Assembly: GCA_007692585.1 (NCBI GenBank)
Contig: REBU01000078.1
Coordinates: 33,461-97,460, forward strand
Length of the DNA: 64,000 bases
Reading direction: 5' to 3'
Source of the DNA: Paracoccaceae bacterium
GTDB taxonomy: Bacteria; Pseudomonadota; Alphaproteobacteria; Rhodobacterales; Rhodobacteraceae
Part shown: in pieces, positions 20,924 through 31,766 of the stretch
Layout: each line of letters starts with the position of its first letter
Position numbering within the stretch: the stretch's first letter is position 1
Translations under genes and position numbers: made by a program
The notes under the pieces: generated by a model
The model's input: only the letters and a program-made list of their open reading frames with translations
Databases searched by the model: none
What the model was told of the DNA's origin: nothing

Positions 20924-21372
20924 TGATCCCACGTTCTGCGCTGGTGCTGGGATTGGCGGGCGTTCTGCCGTTTCTCTGGGGAGTGGGCACCCTGCTTTCT
21001 CCCACACTGCACAGCCTGACACTAAACGTGATCGGCCCCCGCTTCGTTGGCCCCTTCGTGCTGATTTCCTACGGCTCGGTGATCCTCAGCTTCATGTCAG
21101 GTGTTCTCTGGGGTTTCGCGGCGCGGTCCGAAGCAGAACATCGCTGGACCGGCTATGCGCTCTCCACCCTGCCCGCGCTCTGGGTGTTTTTCATGGTCGG
21201 CGGCGGGCCGACGCGCGCCTTGCTGGCGCTGCTGGCGGGGTATCTGGCACTCTTGGCGCTTGACTGGCAGTTCAGCCAATGGGGGCTCACCCCGCGCTGG
21301 TGGATGCGGCTGCGGATGATGCTGACGGCTTGCGTTGCGCTGACTCTGGTCGCGGGGCTGAGCTTGGGCTAA
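20923..21372 (+). CDS. DUF3429 family membrane protein
   Basis: Multi-TM ~149 aa; ISYGSVILSFMSGVLWGFA pattern as in the DUF3429 family. Confidence 0.75.
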   Translation: MIPRSALVLGLAGVLPFLWGVGTLLSPTLHSLTLNVIGPRFVGPFVLISYGSVILSFMSGVLWGFAARSEAEHRWTGYALSTLPALWVFFMVGGGPTRALLALLAGYLALLALDWQFSQWGLTPRWWMRLRMMLTACVALTLVAGLSLG

Positions 21373-21405
21373 AGCGTCTTCATCTGCACCGCCACGGAGC
21401 GCTTC

Positions 21406-22011
21406 ATGCAACTCTTTTCCATGCCTTCATCGGGGAACAGCTACAAGGTGCGGCTGTTACTCGCCCTTCTCGGGCGCACCGTTCCTATAACCGATGTGGA
21501 AGCCAAGACCGACGCGCTCGCGCAGGCCAAGGCAGAGGGGCGGCTGCCATTTGGGAAAGCCCCTGTTCTCATCCTCGACGATGGCACGGCGCTCGCGGAG
21601 TCCAATGCGATTCTTCATCATCTCGGTCAGGGCACTCGTTTCATCCCGGTTGATCCCGTGTCACAAGCGCAGATGCTGAGCTGGATGTTTTGGGAACAAA
21701 ACACCCATGAAGGTGTGATCGCAGTTCGTTCAGCGCTGCTATGCTACCCCCATCGGCGCGCGCAGGCCACGCCAGAGCGCCTCGCCGATCTCTTGGAGGC
21801 GGGAATTGCCATCCTGCAGATCATGGAGACTCATCTGAGCGGGCGTGACTGGTTGGTCGGCACGGCCCCCAGCCTGGCGGATCTGAGTCTCTACGCCTAT
21901 ACCCACAGCGCCGAGACGCGGGGCGGCTTCGATCTGAGCCGTTTCCCTGCCATTTGCGCATGGCTTGCGCGTGTTGAAGAATTGCCAGGTTATGTGGGGC
22001 TCGATGACTGA
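21406..22011 (+). CDS. Glutathione S-transferase family protein
   Basis: [49 protein letters not shown]. Confidence 0.9.
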   Translation: MQLFSMPSSGNSYKVRLLLALLGRTVPITDVEAKTDALAQAKAEGRLPFGKAPVLILDDGTALAESNAILHHLGQGTRFIPVDPVSQAQMLSWMFWEQNTHEGVIAVRSALLCYPHRRAQATPERLADLLEAGIAILQIMETHLSGRDWLVGTAPSLADLSLYAYTHSAETRGGFDLSRFPAICAWLARVEELPGYVGLDD

Positions 22012-22465
22012 TCTTGTGGCATATACAGACGGCGCCTGCTCCGGCAATCCTGGCCCAGGTGGCTGGGGGGTCTTGATGCGCGCGACGCGCGAAGGCGCGG
22101 TGCTCAAGGAGCGCACGCTTTCGGGCGGCGAAGGAGACACGACAAACAACCGCATGGAGCTGATGGCGGCGATCATGGCACTCGAAACGCTCTCACAGCC
22201 CAGCGAGATCACGATTGTGACCGACAGCGCCTATGTGAAGAACGGCGTGACGAGCTGGATTCACGGATGGAAGCGCAACGGCTGGCGTACCGCGGACAAA
22301 AAGCCGGTCAAGAATGTCGAGCTCTGGCAGCGGCTGGACGCGGCGCAGGCCCGTCACAAGGTGACATGGGAATGGGTCAAGGGGCATGCCGGGCACCCTG
22401 AGAATGAGCGCGCCGATGAGCTTGCCCGCGCAGGCATGGCGCCGTTCAAACAGGCGCGGCCATGA
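22004..22465 (+). CDS. rnhA: Ribonuclease HI
   Basis: [53 protein letters not shown]. Confidence 0.97.
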   Translation: MTDLVAYTDGACSGNPGPGGWGVLMRATREGAVLKERTLSGGEGDTTNNRMELMAAIMALETLSQPSEITIVTDSAYVKNGVTSWIHGWKRNGWRTADKKPVKNVELWQRLDAAQARHKVTWEWVKGHAGHPENERADELARAGMAPFKQARP

Positions 22466-23085
22466 CACTGCTGCAGGGGCTGGACTATGCAGCTGTCTTC
22501 ATCTTCGGGCTGACAGGCGCGCTGGCGGCAAGCCGCGCGCAGCTCGATATCGTGGGATTCATCTTCATTGCCTGCCTGACAGCCGTCGGCGGCGGCACGC
22601 TGCGCGATGTCATCCTGAACCGCGATCAGGTTTTCTGGGTCGCGGATCCGGGCATGATCCTGTCCGCGTTGCTGGCGGCAGTGTTCGTGTTCTTTACAGC
22701 GCATCTGCTGGAATCCCGGCTGCGCGCGCTCGAATGGCTGGACGCGCTGGCGCTCGGCGTCGCTGTGCCTGCAGGCGTTGGCGTGGCGTTGGGAATGGCG
22801 CAGACTTGGCCGATCGTCTTGATCATGGGCGTGGCGACTGGCACGCTGGGGGGGCTGATGCGCGATGTGGTCTGCAACGAAGTTCCACTGGTGCTGAAAA
22901 AGGGCGAGCTTTACGCAACAGCGGCGCTCAGTGGTGCCGTCGCCGCCATGCTGGCGACGCTGGTGACCGAAAGCATCCTGATCGTTCTGCTGATATGCGG
23001 GAGCACGACGTTTTTATTGCGTTCAGGCTCCATGCGCTTTGGCTGGTGCCTGCCCGTCTATAAAAGTCGCCCTCCGCGCGTCTGA
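22462..23085 (+). CDS. Trimeric intracellular cation channel (TRIC/UPF0126) family protein
   Basis: TM repeats with [14 protein letters not shown] and [20 protein letters not shown], hallmark of the UPF0126 duplication. Confidence 0.9.
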   Translation: MTLLQGLDYAAVFIFGLTGALAASRAQLDIVGFIFIACLTAVGGGTLRDVILNRDQVFWVADPGMILSALLAAVFVFFTAHLLESRLRALEWLDALALGVAVPAGVGVALGMAQTWPIVLIMGVATGTLGGLMRDVVCNEVPLVLKKGELYATAALSGAVAAMLATLVTESILIVLLICGSTTFLLRSGSMRFGWCLPVYKSRPPRV

Positions 23086-23093
23086 GAAAAAGC

Positions 23094-23633
23094 TCAGTTC
23101 GCGCAGCGGCGCGCGGCTTCTTGCGAAGCGGCAGTAAAACCGAAAAGCGAGAAGGTATCGCGCGTATTCGTGCCACGCGCGGAGCGCGCGGTCAGCACAG
23201 CATCGGCCCCAGCACGCATCGCCGCGAAAATGCGTTGATCGTCTTCGGGTGAGCCAGCCCAGGCCCAGTCGCCATCGACAAAGAGCTGGAACTCATTCGT
23301 GCCGATCTGCATGCCCACTGTCGAATCGCCTGCGAAAGGATAGCCGCCGGTGAAGGAAATTTCCGGCGTCGTCCGCCCCGGCCGGTAGGTCGCGAACATC
23401 AGGATGTCACCACGCCGCACCTGCACCGGCTGTCCGCCACGCGTATTCACCGTTTCGCGCGGGGCTGAGACCACCCAGCATTCCTTCGGGCTTTCTTCGA
23501 CAAACACGCTCCAGTCGGTTTCAGCAGCGACGCGGTTGGTTGATTCCTGCGCTGCCGCACCGGATGCCAAGCTCGTTCCGACCAACGCTATGGCAAGCGC
23601 GGCTGTTGCTCCGAATTGACTCAGTGTCGCCAT
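23094..23633 (-). CDS. Invasion-associated locus B (IalB) family protein
   Basis: Signal peptide then DWSVFVEESPKECWVVSAPRE...ISFTGGYPFAGDSTVGMQIG. Confidence 0.8.
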   Translation of the reverse strand: MATLSQFGATAALAIALVGTSLASGAAAQESTNRVAAETDWSVFVEESPKECWVVSAPRETVNTRGGQPVQVRRGDILMFATYRPGRTTPEISFTGGYPFAGDSTVGMQIGTNEFQLFVDGDWAWAGSPEDDQRIFAAMRAGADAVLTARSARGTNTRDTFSLFGFTAASQEAARRCAN

Positions 23634-23792
23634 CTGCTGACTGCCTCCAATTGACCTGGTCCGATTTTTACGCCACCTGCATGAATGTCAGATGCCCGAA
23701 CCTTCGGCTGTGTTTTAGCCTCAAGGCCGGGGAAATTCAAAGCCCCCTTGGCAAAAAATCGCGCAGCCGTGAGCGAAGGGTTCGCAGGAGGG

Positions 23793-24818
23793 ATGAAAAT
23801 GAGCGAGATCGCGCCGGTCCGACCCGATATCCATGAAGGCGCAGTGCCGATGATCGCCCTGTGGCGCGGGGCATTGTTGGAGAGTTTGCATCACGGTCAT
23901 GCAGTTGTCGCGCGCGACACTGGCGAGATCATCGAGGTCTGGGGCCGGGCCGATGCGCTGATCTATCCCCGCTCCAGCTGCAAGATGCTGCAGGCGCTAC
24001 CACTTCTGGAAAGCGGCGTGGGCAATGACTTGACGTCTGCGCATCTGGCGCTGGCCTGCGCATCGCATCAGGGGGCAGCAATCCACGTCACGAAGGTTGC
24101 GCGCTGGCTGGAAGATTTGGGACTGGCCGAGAGCGATCTGCGCTGCGGCTGTCAGGCCCCGCAAGACATCCCCGAACGCGACCGGCTCATCCGCGAAAGT
24201 GCCGCGCCTTGCCAGTTGCACAATAACTGTTCTGGTAAACATGCCGGGTTTCTGATGCTCAACCAGCATCTGCGTGGTGATGCGGAATATGTCCTGCCAG
24301 AGCATCCTCTGCAGCAGCGGATCCTCACGGTCTTCGAGGAGGTCACGGGGATGACTTCCCCTGGTTACGGGATCGACGGATGCTCTGCCCCCAATTTCGC
24401 GACCGGGCTGGACGGATTTGCGCGTGCGCTTGCGCAATTTGCCGGCGCGCAAGACAGTGGCGGTGCGCGCGCCCGCGCGATGGTGCGCCTGCGCGAGGCC
24501 ATGATGCTCCATCCTGACCTTGTTGCGGGCGAGACCCGCGCCTGCACGGAGTTGATGCGTGCAATGGGCGGCAAGGTCGCGGTCAAGATGGGCGCAGAGG
24601 CTGTTTTTGCCGCCATTCTGCCCGAGCAACGGCTGGGCATCGCGCTGAAAATCGTCGATGGCGGCGTGCGCGCGGCGGATGCTGCGATGACGGCGCTTCT
24701 GATCCGACATGGCGCATTGGACGGCCACAATCCGGTCGTCGCCCGCTATCTCGGGCCGCTGAAGAACTGGCGCGGACTAGAGGTCGGCGAGACCCGCCGC
24801 GCTGAAGGCTTTTGCTGA
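23793..24818 (+). CDS. Asparaginase (asparaginase II / AnsA-type family)
   Basis: SLHHGHAVVARDTGEIIEVWGRADALIYPRSSCKMLQALPLLESG; NNCSGKHAGFL; YGIDGCSAPNFA. Confidence 0.9.
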   Translation: MKMSEIAPVRPDIHEGAVPMIALWRGALLESLHHGHAVVARDTGEIIEVWGRADALIYPRSSCKMLQALPLLESGVGNDLTSAHLALACASHQGAAIHVTKVARWLEDLGLAESDLRCGCQAPQDIPERDRLIRESAAPCQLHNNCSGKHAGFLMLNQHLRGDAEYVLPEHPLQQRILTVFEEVTGMTSPGYGIDGCSAPNFATGLDGFARALAQFAGAQDSGGARARAMVRLREAMMLHPDLVAGETRACTELMRAMGGKVAVKMGAEAVFAAILPEQRLGIALKIVDGGVRAADAAMTALLIRHGALDGHNPVVARYLGPLKNWRGLEVGETRRAEGFC

Positions 24819-24920
24819 GAGCATCCTTATCACGCAATTTTTGCTGCAATGCAGCGCCAGACCTTCCTATCACGTCGCGGCTCGTGTAAGCGAAGGCCAC
24901 TTATTATAGAGGGGAAAGCG

Positions 24921-25247
24921 ATGTTCAAATTTCTGTTCGGTGACAAGACGACACCCGCTCAGGTCAAGAAAGAAACCCAGCGCGAGATTGTCCTGCGCGC
25001 GCAAAAAGAGCTGAATGCCGTGCTCTCGACGCTCTCACCCAAGGCGCGTATCACGATTTACCCCGAAGAAGGCACGCTGACGATCGAATTGCCCGAGCAG
25101 ATGCCCGATGAAGCCAAGGCCCTGCCCGCGCCACCCCCTACCCCTGCCCCCACAGCTGCACAAAAACCCGCCGAGCCTGCAAAAGACGCGAAACCCGCCG
25201 ATGCCCCTGCCCCGGCAGATACGGCAAGCACCCCGCGTCAGCCTTGA
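24921..25247 (+). CDS. Small uncharacterised protein with Pro/Ala-rich C-terminus
   Basis: Good RBS (aggggaaagcg), coherent N-terminus MFKFLFGDKTTPAQVKKETQREIV; low-complexity tail. Confidence 0.6.
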   Translation: MFKFLFGDKTTPAQVKKETQREIVLRAQKELNAVLSTLSPKARITIYPEEGTLTIELPEQMPDEAKALPAPPPTPAPTAAQKPAEPAKDAKPADAPAPADTASTPRQP

Positions 25248-25330
25248 GACGGGCGCACGACAAGGCAGGTCTTGCCCTGATAGGCGTGCTCGTCTAGCGT
25301 CTGCGCAAATTGTCGCAGCGGAGGACGACC

Positions 25331-26617
25331 ATGACGGACAGACAGCCCGGTTTTGACACCTTGCAGATACACGCCGGTGCGCGCCCCGACCCAGCGACGG
25401 GCGCGCGGCAAGTCCCGATCTATCAGTCCACGGCTTTCGTGTTTCGCGATGCCGATCACGCCGCTGCGCTCTTCAATCTGCAAGAGGTCGGCTATATCTA
25501 TTCGCGCCTGACCAACCCAACGGTCGCAGCCTTGCAGGAACGCATGGCCACACTGGAAGGCGGCGCAGGGGCGGTGTGTTGCTCATCGGGCCATGCGGCA
25601 CAGATCATGGCGCTCTTTCCCTTGATGGCGCCGGGACTGAATATCGTGGCCTCCAGCAGGCTTTATGGCGGAACAGTCACGCAATTCAGCCAGACCATCC
25701 GGCGCTTCGGCTGGTCCGCCACGTTTGTCGACTTCGATGATCTGGCCGCGGTCGAGGCCGCCATTGACGACAACACCCGCGCGGTATTTTGCGAATCCAT
25801 CGCCAATCCCGGCGGCTATATCACGGATCTCGACGCGATTGCTGCCATCGCAGATCGCGCGGGCGTGCCGTTGATCGTCGACAACACGACCGCCACCCCG
25901 TATCTGTGCCGCCCCATCGAACATGGTGCGACGCTGGTCGTCCATTCCTTGACGAAATACCTGACCGGCAATGGCACGGTCACGGGTGGCGCGATCATCG
26001 ATTCGGGCAAATTCAACTGGTCGAATGGGAAATTCCCAGCGATGTCGGAGCCCGAACCCGCCTATCACGGCTTGAAATTCCACGAAACTTTCGGCCCGCT
26101 CGCCTTCACCTTCAACTCGATCGCCATTGGATTGCGGGATCTGGGCATGACGCTGAACCCGCAAGCGGCACATTACACGCTGATGGGGATCGAAACCCTG
26201 TCGCTGCGGATGGAAAAGCACTGCGCCAATGCGATCAAGGTCGCTCAGTGGCTGGAGCAGGATCCGCGCGTGGCCTATGTCACCTATGCCGGGCTCCCGT
26301 CTTCGCCTTACTACGGTCGCATGGCATCGATCTGCCCCAAAGGCGCGTCGTCACTGTTCACATTCGCGCTCAAGGGCGGCTATGAATCCTGTGTGCGCCT
26401 GATCGATTCGGTCAATCTTTTCAGCCATGTGGCAAATCTTGGTGATACCCGATCTCTGATCATCCATTCGGCGTCGACCACGCATCGGCAGCTCAGCGAA
26501 AGCCAGCAAATCGCGGCAGGTGCCGGGCCGGATGTGGTACGTCTGTCGATCGGGCTGGAGGATGCGGACGACCTGATCGCCGATCTTGATCAGGCCATGG
26601 CCAAGGCAGCGGGCTGA
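25331..26617 (+). CDS. metY: O-acetylhomoserine aminocarboxypropyltransferase/cysteine synthase family PLP enzyme
   Basis: GFDTLQIHAGARPDPATGARQVPIYQSTAFVF, SLTKYLTGNGTVTGG, NLGDTRSLIIHSASTTHRQL. Confidence 0.93.
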   Translation: MTDRQPGFDTLQIHAGARPDPATGARQVPIYQSTAFVFRDADHAAALFNLQEVGYIYSRLTNPTVAALQERMATLEGGAGAVCCSSGHAAQIMALFPLMAPGLNIVASSRLYGGTVTQFSQTIRRFGWSATFVDFDDLAAVEAAIDDNTRAVFCESIANPGGYITDLDAIAAIADRAGVPLIVDNTTATPYLCRPIEHGATLVVHSLTKYLTGNGTVTGGAIIDSGKFNWSNGKFPAMSEPEPAYHGLKFHETFGPLAFTFNSIAIGLRDLGMTLNPQAAHYTLMGIETLSLRMEKHCANAIKVAQWLEQDPRVAYVTYAGLPSSPYYGRMASICPKGASSLFTFALKGGYESCVRLIDSVNLFSHVANLGDTRSLIIHSASTTHRQLSESQQIAAGAGPDVVRLSIGLEDADDLIADLDQAMAKAAG

Positions 26618-26726
26618 GCGGTGCACAGCCTTTGTGGCGCAACGATGGGCGAATTTTCGCCCTGTTTTCCGTTGCTGCGGGAATTGTGACTCCCGATATG
26701 CAGACCTCTTGTGCTAAAGGCACGGT

Positions 26727-29591
26727 ATGAAACCAAATTTTGCACTTGGCCTGACAGATGACGGCATCACCCTGTGGCAACGCGACGCCGATGGCTGGTT
26801 GCGCGTCGGCGCAGTCTCACCTGATGCTGCAGATCTCGAGATGCAGATGGGCGGATTGTCAAAGATTGCATCTGCGATGGCCCCTGACGGTGTGTTCACC
26901 AAGCTTGTGGTGCCGCGCGACATGCTTCTGGTCTGCGATCTGCCTGTTACCGCGCGCAACAGCGACATGCAGGCGCATGAAATCCGCGCCCAGTTGGCCG
27001 GGCGTACGCCCTACCCTGTCGAGGAGCTCGATTTCGACTGGGTGACGCAGGATGGCACCGCCCGCGTCATCGTCGTCGCCCGCGAGACACTTATCGAAGC
27101 CGAGGATTTCGCTCGTGATCACGGGCTCAACCCGGTCTGCAACGTGGCGGCGCCGGAAGACGCGCGTTTCCCGAAAGAGCCCTTCTTCGGACCGACCCGA
27201 TGCGCGCGCGAATTGATTGGCGATGTGTCACACTTGGAGCGCGACCAGGACATGTTGCGCGAAACCGGCCTGGCAACCCTGCCGGACCCCGAACTGGTGC
27301 AAGAGACGCCTGTCGCGCAACAGGCCGCGACGGAAGCCTCCGACGTCCCTGAGATTGAAACGACATCCCTGCCGGCAAAGGCCGAGCAACCCGAAGAGAG
27401 CCAAACGCAACCAGCATCGCCCGCGCAAGCGCCTGTCGGTCTGCAGCCCCCTTTGTTGACGACGACAGACCCGGAGACCAAAGAGCCTCAACCCGCCGAA
27501 CAGACTGTGTTGGAAACGTCTACAACACAACCAGCCACAGCAGAGCCGACACCTGCAGAATTGCGCAAGGCGGCGCTTTTGGCAAAGCTCTCGCCGCTGC
27601 CCGATGTGTCGCCGGTCAAGCCCGCGCAAGCGCCCCTCACGCCACAGCCCTCCGATACCGCACCTGATCTGGCGGATCAGGACGCCCCCGCGCCTTCAGC
27701 GCAAGAAGAGGCGCCGCCCTTCCGCACGCGTCGCGCCACGGCGAACGACGCCCCCCCCGCTGAGACTGCGGCGCTCACGCCCGCAGACACGCCTGCAAAA
27801 ACGGCGCTTGGACGAGCACTAAGCGCAGCGCGCAACGTCGCGATTCCCAAAAGCTTGAAAGCTGCGAGTGAGGCAGCCAAGGCCCGCGCCGGGAAAGCTG
27901 CAGCCGGGGCAGCGGGCTCAACAGCAATCGCGCCCAAATCTGCGACGGGCATGGCAAAGGTTACCATCGCCCCGCGTAAAGATCCTCTGGAAACCTTGCG
28001 CAGTCACGGCAAGACCAAGACCACAACTGAAGCCGAGCGCATGACCGTATTCGGGGCGCGCGATGGTGGAATGCCGGATCTGACCGGGCAGCGGCGTACA
28101 CTGCTGGTATTGGGCGGTATCGGGCTGCTTTTGGCTGCGGTCGCAGTCTGGGTGGCCTATTTCACCTTCGCTGCGCGCGCACCGCAAGACATCACCCAAG
28201 CGCCACTGCTCGACGACACGGCGCTGGCGCCCCCTGAGTTTCTTCTCGCTGAAGATGACCTGGATATCCTGACAAACGACGAGATTGAGGCCGCGCTTGG
28301 TCTGGAAGACGCAGCCGGGCAGCCACCGATGGAAGAGCCAGATCCCGCGACTTTTGCTGAAACACAGATCGAGGATCAGCCGGGAGAGGATTCGGCCCTC
28401 ATTCCAGATGGTTCTGCCGGGCGCGTAGCGCTGCTGCGCTCGCCAAGCCTGCTGGCGCCGCAAGATGCTGTGCCATTTCAGGCAATTCCTGACGCGCCCT
28501 TGTCTTTCGCGGAACAGTCGCAAGCCCCTTCGCGCGCAGAGCTTGCCGCACGCGAGGCAGTTGCCGCTGCAGTTGCAGTTGAGCCAGAACTGGCCGAGCC
28601 TGTAGTAGCACCGGTCGCGCCGCTTCTGCCGGAAGGTGAAGACGCGCTGGAAATTGCGGTCACGGAGGGCACACCGTCGGCTATTCCACCTGCGCGTCCC
28701 GCGAGTATCGCCCCCGAAAGCGAAATCGCTGCGGCTGCGGAGCCTGAAACCTCCAACGCCCCCGAGACACTGGCAGAAACCGCTGCACCCGAAGCCGTCG
28801 AAAACGAAGCTGGGGCGGAGACCACAGGGGCTGAGATCGTGGAAAGTGCGCCCGTGACGGGACCGCCAGATGAAGCTGACCTGATTATCGCCGTGACAGA
28901 GGGGCAACCATCGGCCGTGCCGCCTGTGCGTCCAGAGAGCGTTTTGCAGGACCCCACTCCGGTGCCGCAGCCTGTCCCGTCAACTGAGGGGCTCGCGCCT
29001 GACAGTAGTCTCGACGATGATCAAGCGTCCCTCGCTGCGCCGCCTCCGGGCGGCGTTGCGCTGTCGGCTCTGCGCCCCGCACTGCGCCCTGGCAGCCTGA
29101 CCGAACGCGCACCACCGCCAGAGGAAGAGGACGACGCGCTGATCGAAACCGCTTCGACCTTCGCGGTTGCGTCCTCCTTGCGACCGGGCAACCGTCCGAG
29201 CCAGTTTTCCACCATCGTGCAGCGCAGCATGGCCGCCGCACAGCCTGTGCGTCCCAGCACGCCACAAGCGCAGCCAGCGGCACAACCGGCCGCGCAACCC
29301 GCAGCACAGCCGACCCGTGCTGCGGCGGTTCCCGCATTGCAAATCCCCAGCTCGGCATCAGTTGCACGCGAAGCGACGCAGGCGCGCGCGATCAATCTGC
29401 GACAGGTCAATCTGATTGGTGTCATGGGCACTTCGTCAAGTCGGCGCGCGCTGGTACGGCTGGCAAACGGGCGCGTCGTTGCGGTGCGGGTCGGGGAATC
29501 ACTGGACGGTGGGCAAGTGACCGCCATCGGCGAAAACGAATTGCGCTATAGCCGCCGCGGACGGGATGTCGTGTTGCGCATCGCGTCCTGA
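26727..29591 (+). CDS. Large single-TM protein: GspL/PilM-like N-terminus, Pro/Ala/Glu-rich linker, GspC/PilP-like C-terminal domain
   Basis: N-terminus FTKLVVPRDMLLVCDLPVTARNSDMQAHEIRAQLAGRTPYPVEELDFDWV; TM LLVLGGIGLLLAAVAVWVAYF; C-terminus VNLIGVMGTSSSRRALVRLANGRVVAVRVGESLDGGQVTAIGENELRY. Confidence 0.65.
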   Translation: MKPNFALGLTDDGITLWQRDADGWLRVGAVSPDAADLEMQMGGLSKIASAMAPDGVFTKLVVPRDMLLVCDLPVTARNSDMQAHEIRAQLAGRTPYPVEELDFDWVTQDGTARVIVVARETLIEAEDFARDHGLNPVCNVAAPEDARFPKEPFFGPTRCARELIGDVSHLERDQDMLRETGLATLPDPELVQETPVAQQAATEASDVPEIETTSLPAKAEQPEESQTQPASPAQAPVGLQPPLLTTTDPETKEPQPAEQTVLETSTTQPATAEPTPAELRKAALLAKLSPLPDVSPVKPAQAPLTPQPSDTAPDLADQDAPAPSAQEEAPPFRTRRATANDAPPAETAALTPADTPAKTALGRALSAARNVAIPKSLKAASEAAKARAGKAAAGAAGSTAIAPKSATGMAKVTIAPRKDPLETLRSHGKTKTTTEAERMTVFGARDGGMPDLTGQRRTLLVLGGIGLLLAAVAVWVAYFTFAARAPQDITQAPLLDDTALAPPEFLLAEDDLDILTNDEIEAALGLEDAAGQPPMEEPDPATFAETQIEDQPGEDSALIPDGSAGRVALLRSPSLLAPQDAVPFQAIPDAPLSFAEQSQAPSRAELAAREAVAAAVAVEPELAEPVVAPVAPLLPEGEDALEIAVTEGTPSAIPPARPASIAPESEIAAAAEPETSNAPETLAETAAPEAVENEAGAETTGAEIVESAPVTGPPDEADLIIAVTEGQPSAVPPVRPESVLQDPTPVPQPVPSTEGLAPDSSLDDDQASLAAPPPGGVALSALRPALRPGSLTERAPPPEEEDDALIETASTFAVASSLRPGNRPSQFSTIVQRSMAAAQPVRPSTPQAQPAAQPAAQPAAQPTRAAAVPALQIPSSASVAREATQARAINLRQVNLIGVMGTSSSRRALVRLANGRVVAVRVGESLDGGQVTAIGENELRYSRRGRDVVLRIAS
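28643..28938 (+). repeat. Two-copy internal duplication in the linker of the 26727..29591 protein
   Basis: ALEIAVTEGTPSAIPPARPASI and DLIIAVTEGQPSAVPPVRPESV. Confidence 0.8.
29268..29312 (+). repeat. 12-bp tandem repeat encoding (AQPA)n
   Basis: QAQPAAQPAAQPAAQPT. Confidence 0.8.
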
Positions 29592-29632
29592 CGCGCGATA
29601 AGCGCTGCAGCATCAACGCCCAAGGAGTTTCC

Positions 29633-30244
29633 GTGTCTACCCAGCCGCCCGAACAAAACGTCTCGCCCGCTGTGAAGATCGGCCTTGAACTGGGTCCAGT
29701 CTTTTTGTTTTTCGTGGGCTATATCAGCCTGCGCGGGCAAAGCTTCACAATCAACGGCACCGAATATGACGCCTTCATCCTGCTGACCGCTGCTTTCATC
29801 CCGGTGATGGCACTTGCCACATTCGCGCTCTGGAAACTCTCCGGAAGGCTTAGCCGTCTGCAGCTGGTCACGCTGGTCATGGTTGTGGTCTTCGGCGGGC
29901 TGACGGTCTGGCTGAATGATGAGCGCTTCTTCAAGATGAAGCCCACCGCCGTCTATTCAATCTTCGCAGCACTTCTCTTCATCGGGCTGGCGCGCGGGCA
30001 AAGCTGGCTGGAGCTGGTCATGGAAGGCGCATTGCCCCTGACACATGCAGGCTGGATGCTGCTGACAAAACGCATGGCGCTGATGTTTCTGGCCATGGCG
30101 CTGGCCAATGAAATCGTCTGGCGCACAATGTCGACCGATGCCTGGGTGAATTTCCGCACCTTCGGCCTGCCGCTCGCGCTTTTTGTGTTCCTTCTGGCGC
30201 AGAACCGACTGTTTCAGACCTACAGCTCTGCCCCCAAGGAGTGA
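29633..30244 (+). CDS. yciB: Inner membrane-spanning protein YciB / septation protein A
   Basis: KIGLELGPVFLFFVGYI, WLNDERFFKMKPTAVYSIFAALLF, ANEIVWRTMSTDAWVNFRTFGLP; GTG start. Confidence 0.9.
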   Translation: MSTQPPEQNVSPAVKIGLELGPVFLFFVGYISLRGQSFTINGTEYDAFILLTAAFIPVMALATFALWKLSGRLSRLQLVTLVMVVVFGGLTVWLNDERFFKMKPTAVYSIFAALLFIGLARGQSWLELVMEGALPLTHAGWMLLTKRMALMFLAMALANEIVWRTMSTDAWVNFRTFGLPLALFVFLLAQNRLFQTYSSAPKE

Positions 30245-30284
30245 CGCAGCCGCACAGTGATCTGCACGGCTGCGACAAGGCTGA

Positions 30285-31679
30285 TCAGCCTTTTGGTCCG
30301 ATCATGTCTTCCGGACGGACGACGCGGTCGAATGTCTCCGCGTCTACAAACCCAAGCGCAATCGCTTCTTCGCGCAGCGTGGTGCCGTTCTTATGCGCGG
30401 TCTTCGCGACCTTGGTGGCATTGTCATAGCCGATGGTGGGTGCCAGCGCTGTAACCAGCATCAGTGATTCCTTCATAAGCTTGTCGATCCGCGCGACATT
30501 CGCCTGCGTACCGACCACCATATTATCCGTGAAGGAAGACGCCGCATCACCCAGAAGCTGCATCGATTGCAGCACGTTGTAGCTCATCATCGGGTTATAG
30601 ACATTCAGCTCGAAATGCCCCTGCGATCCGGCAAACCCAACGGCGGCGTCATTTCCCATCACATGCGCGCAGACCATCGTCAGCGCTTCAGCCTGGGTCG
30701 GATTGACCTTGCCGGGCATGATCGAGGAACCCGGTTCATTCTCGGGCAGGATCAGTTCGCCCAGACCGGAACGCGGCCCCGAGCCAAGAAGGCGCATATC
30801 ATTGGCGATCTTGAACAGAGACGCCGCGACTGTCTTGAGCGCGCCCGAGAACATGACCATTGCATCATGGGCGGCAAGCGACTCGAATTTATTCGGCGCT
30901 GTGCGGAACGGAATCCCTGTGATTTCAGCGATTTGCGCTGCGACCTTCACATCCCAGCCCTTGCGGGTATTCAGACCTGTGCCGACCGCCGTGCCGCCCT
31001 GCGCCAGCTCATAGATATGCGGCAGGCACATCTCGACACGCGCGATGCCCATCTTGACCTGATGCGCGTAACCGCCGAATTCCTGCCCCAGCGTGAGCGG
31101 CGTGGCGTCCTGCGTATGCGTGCGGCCGATCTTGATGATATCCTTGAATTCCTCGGATTTCGCTTCCAGCGCCTTGTGCAGCTTGACCAGCCCTGGCAGC
31201 AGAACATCACGCGCCAGCATCCCTATGGCGACATGCATTGCCGTCGGGAAGGTATCGTTCGAAGACTGGCCCATATTGCAATGATCATTCGGATGCACAG
31301 GATCCTTCGACCCCATGACCCCGCCCAGCATCTCGATCGCGCGGTTCGAGATGACTTCATTGGCGTTCATGTTGCTCTGTGTTCCGGACCCAGTCTGCCA
31401 GACCACCAGCGGGAAGTTGTCGTCAAACTTGCCTTCGAACACTTCCTGCGCGGCAGCGGTGATGGCACGCCCGCGCGTCTCGTCGAGATCACCCTGCTCC
31501 ATGTTTACTAGTGCACAGGCCCATTTGACTGCCCCGAGCGCGCGGATAATCGGAACCGGCTGGCGCTCCCAGCCAATCGGGAAGTTCAGGATAGACCGCT
31601 GCGTTTGAGCGCCCCAATACTTGTCGGCAGGCACATCGAGCGGGCCAAAGCTGTCAGTCTCAGTGCGGATTGAGGTCAT
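30285..31679 (-). CDS. fumC: Fumarate hydratase class II
   Basis: [56 protein letters not shown]. Confidence 0.97.
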   Translation of the reverse strand: MTSIRTETDSFGPLDVPADKYWGAQTQRSILNFPIGWERQPVPIIRALGAVKWACALVNMEQGDLDETRGRAITAAAQEVFEGKFDDNFPLVVWQTGSGTQSNMNANEVISNRAIEMLGGVMGSKDPVHPNDHCNMGQSSNDTFPTAMHVAIGMLARDVLLPGLVKLHKALEAKSEEFKDIIKIGRTHTQDATPLTLGQEFGGYAHQVKMGIARVEMCLPHIYELAQGGTAVGTGLNTRKGWDVKVAAQIAEITGIPFRTAPNKFESLAAHDAMVMFSGALKTVAASLFKIANDMRLLGSGPRSGLGELILPENEPGSSIMPGKVNPTQAEALTMVCAHVMGNDAAVGFAGSQGHFELNVYNPMMSYNVLQSMQLLGDAASSFTDNMVVGTQANVARIDKLMKESLMLVTALAPTIGYDNATKVAKTAHKNGTTLREEAIALGFVDAETFDRVVRPEDMIGPKG

Positions 31680-31766
31680 GGGCGAAGCTCCTTGCAACCA
31701 ATATTTGCACAGTGCTTAGCCGCCCGGTGACGGGAAATCAATCAGTATGCGTTCGCATACCGGAGC

